DNA from: Topomyia yanbarensis
Taxonomy: Eukaryota > Arthropoda > Insecta > Diptera > Culicidae
Reading direction: 5' to 3'
NCBI RefSeq assembly: GCF_030247195.1
Contig: NC_080670.1
Coordinates: 210,416,546 to 210,480,545 of the forward strand
Length of the DNA stretch: 64,000 bases
The translations under genes and the position numbers were made by a program. Below the pieces are notes generated by a model. It was not told where the DNA came from, ran no database searches, and saw only the letters and a program-made list of their open reading frames with translations. Positions 58,801-64,000 of this stretch are shown here, one piece after another. Position 1 is the stretch's first letter, and every line of letters begins with the position of its first letter.

Positions 58801-59203
58801 ATTTGAATTTTTTAACTAAAACTTATGCTTGGTCAAGATATTCAGAGGGTGGCTTATTTCCGCATCAGTGTAGCAGCAGTTGTATCAAGGACAGGGGAGA
58901 GACAGGGAAAGAAGAGCAAAACTTGCAACTTTCGCTCGAACGGGGTGGGGGGGGGAAGGGGGATCAGCGAAACAAATTTGCGCCTCAGTCTAGTAAGTCG
59001 TCGAGTACCGGATTGGCGGATGGTATTCTTCGGACCCGCGGGGAATCCTTCAAAAGTCATCGGACCTCGAGTCGCTCTCGCTTCAGTTTCCTTCTATGCA
59101 GGCGTAGTGGTAAGGGCGACGGCGGTTACATAGTGGCACTCTGGAGCTGATCGGTTCCACAAGGCAGGAGGAAACTCTAAAAACGAGAAATAAAAGAGAG
59201 GGG

Positions 59204-62200
59204 CTAAATTGGGATATTTATCGTTTTTATGAAGGTAAAAATAAGAGACATATAGGGGAAATCACGAGTTGCCAGCATATCTCGGACTGGTACAATGGGT
59301 GGTCTACCTCGGGCCCGAAGGGATTCCTTTAACTGAGACCTGGCGTCACAATACCCGGTGCACACCCAGACAACGTGTTCGATGTCGTGATAGCCCTCGT
59401 CACAAGCGCACAGACTACTCTCCGCCAGCCCAATACGCCGCAAATGCGCATCCATGGTGTAGTGATTGGACATAAGTCGGGACATTACGCGAATAAAATC
59501 CCGACCCACATCCATCCCCCCGAACCAAGGCTTCGTTGATACCTTTGGGATAATCGAATGTAGCCATCGTCCAAGTTCCCCGTTGCTCCACGAGGTTTGC
59601 CAACAGTTGAGCGTCCTCTGACGACAAATACTAAAAAATTCGTTGAAGCAGATTGGTCTTTCGTATATGTCACCATTTAATGCGCCTGCCTTTGCTAATG
59701 AGTCGGCCTTTTCATTGCCCGGGATAGAACAATGAGAGGGGACCCAAACAAAGGTAATCTGATAAGATTTTTCAGATAACGTACACAAGGACTCCTGTAT
59801 CATCCCCAGAAAATACGGGAGCTGCTTTTTAGGCTTCACCGCACGAAGAGCGTCGATAGAGCTGAGGCTGTCCGAAACGATGAAGTAGTGATCTGTGGGC
59901 AGAGTGTCGATGATCCCAAGGGTGTACTGAATTGCAGCTAACTCTGCGACGTAAACTGAAGCGGGATCATTGAGCTTGAATGAAGCGGTGATAGTATTGT
60001 TGAAGATACCGAAGCCAGTGGACCCATCGAGATTTGATCCGTCAGTGTAAAACATTTTGTCGCAGTCGACTTCTCGGAATTTATTATAAAATATATTGGG
60101 GATCACCTGCGGGCGTATATGGTCCGGGATTCCACGAATCTCTTCCTTCATGGATGTGTCGAAGAACACAGTAGAATCAGAAGTATCTAGGAAACGGACA
60201 CGGTTGGGATTGTACGAAGAAGGATTGATGCTCTGTGCCATGTAGTCGAAGTACAAGGACATAAAACGGGTTTGAGAATTAAGCTCGACGAGCCTCTCGA
60301 AATTTTGAATTACCAACGGGTTCAGAATGTCGCATCGGATGAGCAATCGATATGAGAGTTCCCAAAATCGATTTTTTAGCGGAAAAACGCCCGCCAGCAC
60401 TTCGAGACTCATCGTATGGGTCGAGTGCATACAACCCAAGGCAATGCGCAAGCAACGATACTGGATTCTCTCCAGTTTGATGAAGTGTATGTTCGCAGCG
60501 GAGCGGAAACAGAAACACCCGTACTCCATCACCGACAATATCGTTGTTTGGTACAACCTGATCAGGTCTCCTGGGTGAGCACCCCACCATGTTCCAGTTA
60601 TTGTTCGGAGAAAATTGATCCTTTGTTGGCATTTCTGTTTCAGATACCTAATGTAACATCCCCAGGTACCTTTAGAGTCGAACCAGACCCCGAGATATTT
60701 AAATGTGAAAACCTGGTTGATCGTTGCACCCATTAATAGAAGCTGGAGTTGCGCCGGCTCACGCTTCCTAGAAAAAACAACCAACTCAGTTTTCTCCGTG
60801 GAGAACTCAATACCCAGCTGAAGAGCCCAAGCAGACAAATTGTCCAAGGTATTTTGTAATGGTCCTTGCAAGTCGGCAGCTTTGGGCCCTGTAACAGAGA
60901 CCACCCCGTCGTCTGCAAGTTGCCTTAGCGTGCATGAATTGGCAAGACAATCGTCAATGTCATTCACGTAAAAATTGTAGAGCAGGGGACTTAGACAGGA
61001 GCCCTGGGGAAGACCCATGTAGCTAAATCGCGATGTTGTTAAATCGCCATGCGAAAAGTGCATGTACTTTTCAGACAACAGGTTTAGCAAAAAGTTATTT
61101 AAAATTGGCGAAAGACCATGCTGGTGCAGCTTCTCTGACAGAATGTTGATAGAAACTGAGTCAAAAGCCCCCTTAATATCCAAGAAGACTGATGCCATCT
61201 GCTCTTTGTTAGCATAGGCCATTTGGATTTCTGTAGAAAGCAACGCAAGGCAATCGTTCGTCCCTTTGCCTTTGCGGAAGCCAAATTGTGTATCTGACAG
61301 TAAGCCATTTGCTTCAGCCCAATTGTCGAGGCGAAACAAGATCATTTTCTCGAATAACTTCCGAATACAGGACAGCATTGCAATCGGCCGATACGAGTTG
61401 TGGTCGGAGGCTGGTTTTCCTGGTTTTTGGATGGCGATGACCTTCACTTGCCTCCATTCATAAGGGACAATGTTACCCTCAAGAAACTTGTTAAATAAAT
61501 TCAACAAGCGCCTTTTTGCAGTGTCAGGCAGATTCTTCAGCAAGTTGAATTTGATTCTGTCTAACCCTGGGGCGTTATTGTTGCACGATAAGAGAGCAAG
61601 TGAGAACTCCACCATCGAAAACGGTGTTTCGTTCGCGGTATCGTGAGGAGACGCGGCGCGGCACGTTTTCTGTACCGGGACAGAGTCCGGACAGATCTTC
61701 TTGGCGAAAGCGAATATCCAACGGTTTGAATATTCCACGTTCTCGTTGGTACTATTACGGTTACGCATACGTCGAGCCGTACCCCAAAGAGTGCTCATCG
61801 CTGTTTCTCTCGTTAACCCGTCGACGAACCGGCGCCAATAACTGCGTTTTTTGGCTTTTATTAAACTCTTCATTCGCCTTTCTAACGACGCGTACTGTTG
61901 ATAGCTAGCGGGTAACCCGTCTTCCCGGAAGGCCTTATATGCAGTGGACTTCTCCGCGTACAGCTCTGAGCACTGTTAATCCCACCACAGTGTGGGAAAC
62001 CGTCCATGGGTATTCGCGCTGGGTACTGGTTTAGTCTGAGCTTGATTCGCACTGTCGAGAATCAAGCCAGCCAAAAACCTGTACTCTTCCTCCGGAGGAA
62101 GTTCTTGAGTGGATTCGATTTTAACGGATATCGCGGTCGCGTAACTCTTCCAATCAATGTTCCGTGTGAGGTCATACGATACATTGATTGTTTCCGATGG

Positions 62201-62911
62201 TCTTGAACCGTTAGCAATTGAAATCACGATAGGCAAATGATCGCTACCGTGGGGATCAGGGATCACCTTCCACATGCAATCTAACTGTAGCGATGTCGAG
62301 CAAAGCGATAAATCCAACGCGCTTGCGCGTGCTGGTGGTGTAGGAATCCGCGTCATTTCTCCCGTGTTTAAGATGGTCATGTTGAAATTATCGCAAAGAT
62401 CTTGGATTAATGTTGATCTATTATCATCATGAAGACAGCCCCATACCGTACCGTGCGAGTTAAAGTCTCCCAGAACTAGCCGCGGTGCCGGTAAGGATTC
62501 CGTGATATTACAAAGCGTTCGGTGCCCTACCGAGGCTCTAGGAGGAATGTAGATGGAAGCAATGCAAAGGTCTTTACCTTTGATTAAAACTTGACAAGCG
62601 ACAATTTCAATGCCTGGTGTCGAAGGGAGGTTAATTCGGTTGAAGGAATAGCACTTTTTGATCCCCAAAAGTACTCCTCCATAGGGGTTTTCTCGATCCA
62701 GACGAATTATATTAAAGTCGTGGAAGTTGAGATTTATATCGGAAGTTAACCAAGTTTCACATAATGCGAAAGCATCACATTTTAAACTATTTAGTAAAAA
62801 TTTAAAGGAATCGATTTTCGGGAGGATACTTCTGCTGTTCCACTGTAGAACAGTGATCGAATCGGTGACCTCGTTCGATGACTTAGCCATCGAAGGATAC
62901 GATCGCTGCAA
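59204..62911 (-). pseudogene. I-clade ORF2: endonuclease, reverse transcriptase, RNase H; single in-frame stop
   Basis: 1236 codons in one frame, broken only by TAA at 61,978-61,976 after PTLWWD. The frame continues as QCSELYAEKSTAYKAF, so one base change is enough to explain the break. Endonuclease (residues 1-240): LQWNSRSI, CETWL, GDFNSHG, GSDHLPIV. RT: FLDIKGAFDSV near residue 578, GLPQGSCLSPLLYN, and the active-site variant LADD near residue 666 in place of FADD. RNase H from about residue 955: YTDGS, AELAAI, SDSLSS, PSHCSIPGNEKAD. A C-terminal Cys/His cluster (CACDEGYHDIEHVVWVC) follows. The ATG at 62,911 overlaps the gag stop by 29 nt in another frame, the usual I-type arrangement. The whole coding length and all catalytic residues are otherwise present. 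Confidence 0.9.
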
Positions 62912-64000
62912 GGAGGGGCCATTTAGTAGTCAACTGCTTCAAAAATGTTTGCACTATAGGGAGAAAACGTATCAGAAGGCTTTTAAGAGGATCAGTAACA
63001 TTGAAAGCTGTGAAAATTAAGTCCACTATGTCAGAAAATTTCATTAGTCCGCTACTGGACTGAGTATCTGTTTGAAAAAAAGGGACACTTGGGGTTTTGG
63101 ATGTCCCTGGAAGTGGTGGGTACTCCTTGTTAGAATTAATATTTCCAAGTCCTGGAGCAAATTGCTTCGGCTTTTGTGCATCACTTCCGTTGGATTTATT
63201 GGTTGTAGATGGCGCACTCTGAGTGGACGACACCTTGGCACCCTTACGAGGCAATGTAGGGGAGGCTGGATTTCTCCTCTTCCTGGATTCCCCTGGGTTA
63301 ACCAAAGATGTTCCCTCTCGTGGGTCGTCAGATTCTTGCTCAACGTTAGCCAAACCAGCATAGGGATTTTCGGACAGGACAGATGGCGAAGCATTCTTTA
63401 GCATTTCTGCATAAGAACGCCTTGAGCGTTCCTTAAGGGAGCGCTTAATTTTATCCCCGCGCTGCTTGTACGCAGGACATGATTTAAGAGCATGTGAAGG
63501 GCCCCCGCAGCAAATACACTTTTCAGTTTCTTTGTCGCAAGAGTCATCCTCATGCTCTCCTTCGCATTTGCCGCATCGTTTCTTATTTCCACAATATGTG
63601 GCTGTGTGGCCCAACTGCTTGCAATTGCTGCAGTTCATGACCCGCGGTACGAACAGGCGAACTGGTAGGCGAACCTTGTCAAGGAGGATGTAGTTGGGAA
63701 GAGAGGACCCGGCGAATGTCACCCGAATCGAGCCTGATAGAGAGTAGGTAGTCTTACCTCCCTCGGTGTTTGCGGTATACAATTGTTTGCATTCCAAGAT
63801 CTTAATCTGTTCAAGTGAGGGGTCCTTAAAGCAGCCAACCCCGTGCTCCAACAGTTCTTCGCATTTCAGGCCCGGTTCGGACACTACCCCATCGATTTCA
63901 CAGGCCACACAAGGCACGTACGCTTTAAATTCCCGCGTAAAGCGCTTACAGCAAGCAATCGCGTTTGCCTGCCCGAGATCATTCACTAGAACACGTATCT
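62883..64000 (-). CDS. I-clade ORF1 (gag-like nucleic-acid-binding protein), 5' end beyond the window
   Basis: The frame is open to the window edge (partial N-terminus reads IRVLVNDLGQANAIACCKRF), so the true start lies outside. An N-terminal fold with VRLPVRLFVPRVMNC leads into three zinc knuckles: CSNCKQLGHTATYC (CX2CX4HX4C), CGKCEGEHEDDSC (CX2CX3HX4C) and CICCGGPSHALKSC (CX2CX4HX4C). A Ser/Pro/Lys-rich linker and a short C-terminal hydrophobic region follow. In I-type elements this protein coats the RNA and forms the ribonucleoprotein. No stop or frameshift is visible in the 372 codons present. Decayed relatives lie at 17.2, 19.3 and 53.6 kb. Confidence 0.88.
   Translation of the reverse strand, partial: IRVLVNDLGQANAIACCKRFTREFKAYVPCVACEIDGVVSEPGLKCEELLEHGVGCFKDPSLEQIKILECKQLYTANTEGGKTTYSLSGSIRVTFAGSSLPNYILLDKVRLPVRLFVPRVMNCSNCKQLGHTATYCGNKKRCGKCEGEHEDDSCDKETEKCICCGGPSHALKSCPAYKQRGDKIKRSLKERSRRSYAEMLKNASPSVLSENPYAGLANVEQESDDPREGTSLVNPGESRKRRNPASPTLPRKGAKVSSTQSAPSTTNKSNGSDAQKPKQFAPGLGNINSNKEYPPLPGTSKTPSVPFFQTDTQSSSGLMKFSDIVDLIFTAFNVTDPLKSLLIRFLPIVQTFLKQLTTKWPLLAAIVSFDG

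Larger units (their letters stand above)
58344..64000 (-). mobile_element. I-clade (MosquI-like) non-LTR retrotransposon, nearly intact, 5' end outside the window
   Basis: Minus-strand element with gag ORF (62,883 to beyond the edge), ORF2 (59,204-62,911), a 3' UTR of about 860 bp and a poly-A tail seen as T10 at 58,344-58,353, with AATAAA directly before it. Domain order gag with three zinc knuckles, endonuclease, RT, RNase H is that of the I clade. Its insertion splits the LOA-like copy, so it is the younger of the two. At least 5.66 kb is visible. Confidence 0.88.

Overview
The window looks like dipteran, most likely mosquito, nuclear DNA. The evidence is one spliced SLC36-type amino-acid transporter gene with a 64-nt intron, together with LOA-like, I-clade (MosquI-like) and RTE-like non-LTR retrotransposons of the kinds common in mosquito genomes. 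The organism is inferred; nothing in the sequence fixes the species. Only one host protein gene can be supported. Almost everything else is transposable elements, tandem repeats and unassigned intergenic DNA.

Layout: (1) 1-5.4 kb holds the transporter gene on the minus strand (1673-3167) and flanking DNA. (2) 5.4-11.3 kb has a diverged ~400-bp tandem repeat (three units) and three short terminal-inverted-repeat elements. (3) 11.3-14.8 kb is a 5'-truncated LOA-like retrotransposon on the minus strand, flanked by a perfect 92-bp direct duplication. (4) 16.8-21.4 kb is a graveyard of I-clade gag/endonuclease pieces and a LOA-like endonuclease piece. (5) 24.7-29.8 kb has a TTAA-flanked MITE and a degenerate TAACGG minisatellite, split in two by a broken RTE-like element. 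(6) 33.6-53.6 kb is dominated by three long strand-asymmetric low-complexity tracts: purine/AT-rich (33.6-37.2), pyrimidine-rich (40.1-47.2) and purine-rich (50.5-53.6). Each contains a homogeneous short-period array (9, 7 and 7 bp) and exactly one copy of the same palindromic ACGCGG-repeat MITE with a TA target duplication. Two GC-richer, non-repetitive islands (37.2-40.1 and 47.2-50.5 kb) separate them. (7) 53.6-64 kb has an I-clade gag relic, a dispersed copy of the ~400-bp repeat, and a second LOA-like element on the plus strand. That LOA copy is interrupted at 58,343/58,344 by the 3' end of a nearly intact I-clade element on the minus strand, which runs off the right edge.

The retrotransposons form a relative-age series: old fragments at 17-21 kb, moderately broken RTE and LOA copies, and the youngest I-clade element, whose long ORF2 is spoiled by one visible stop codon. 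Very long open frames across the simple arrays (35.4-37.0, 43.8-46.4 and 52.5-53.7 kb) are by-products of repeat periods that avoid stops and are not genes. The most unusual features are the 92-bp target duplication, the MITE family confined to the three asymmetric tracts, and the higher-order structure inside the 7-bp array.
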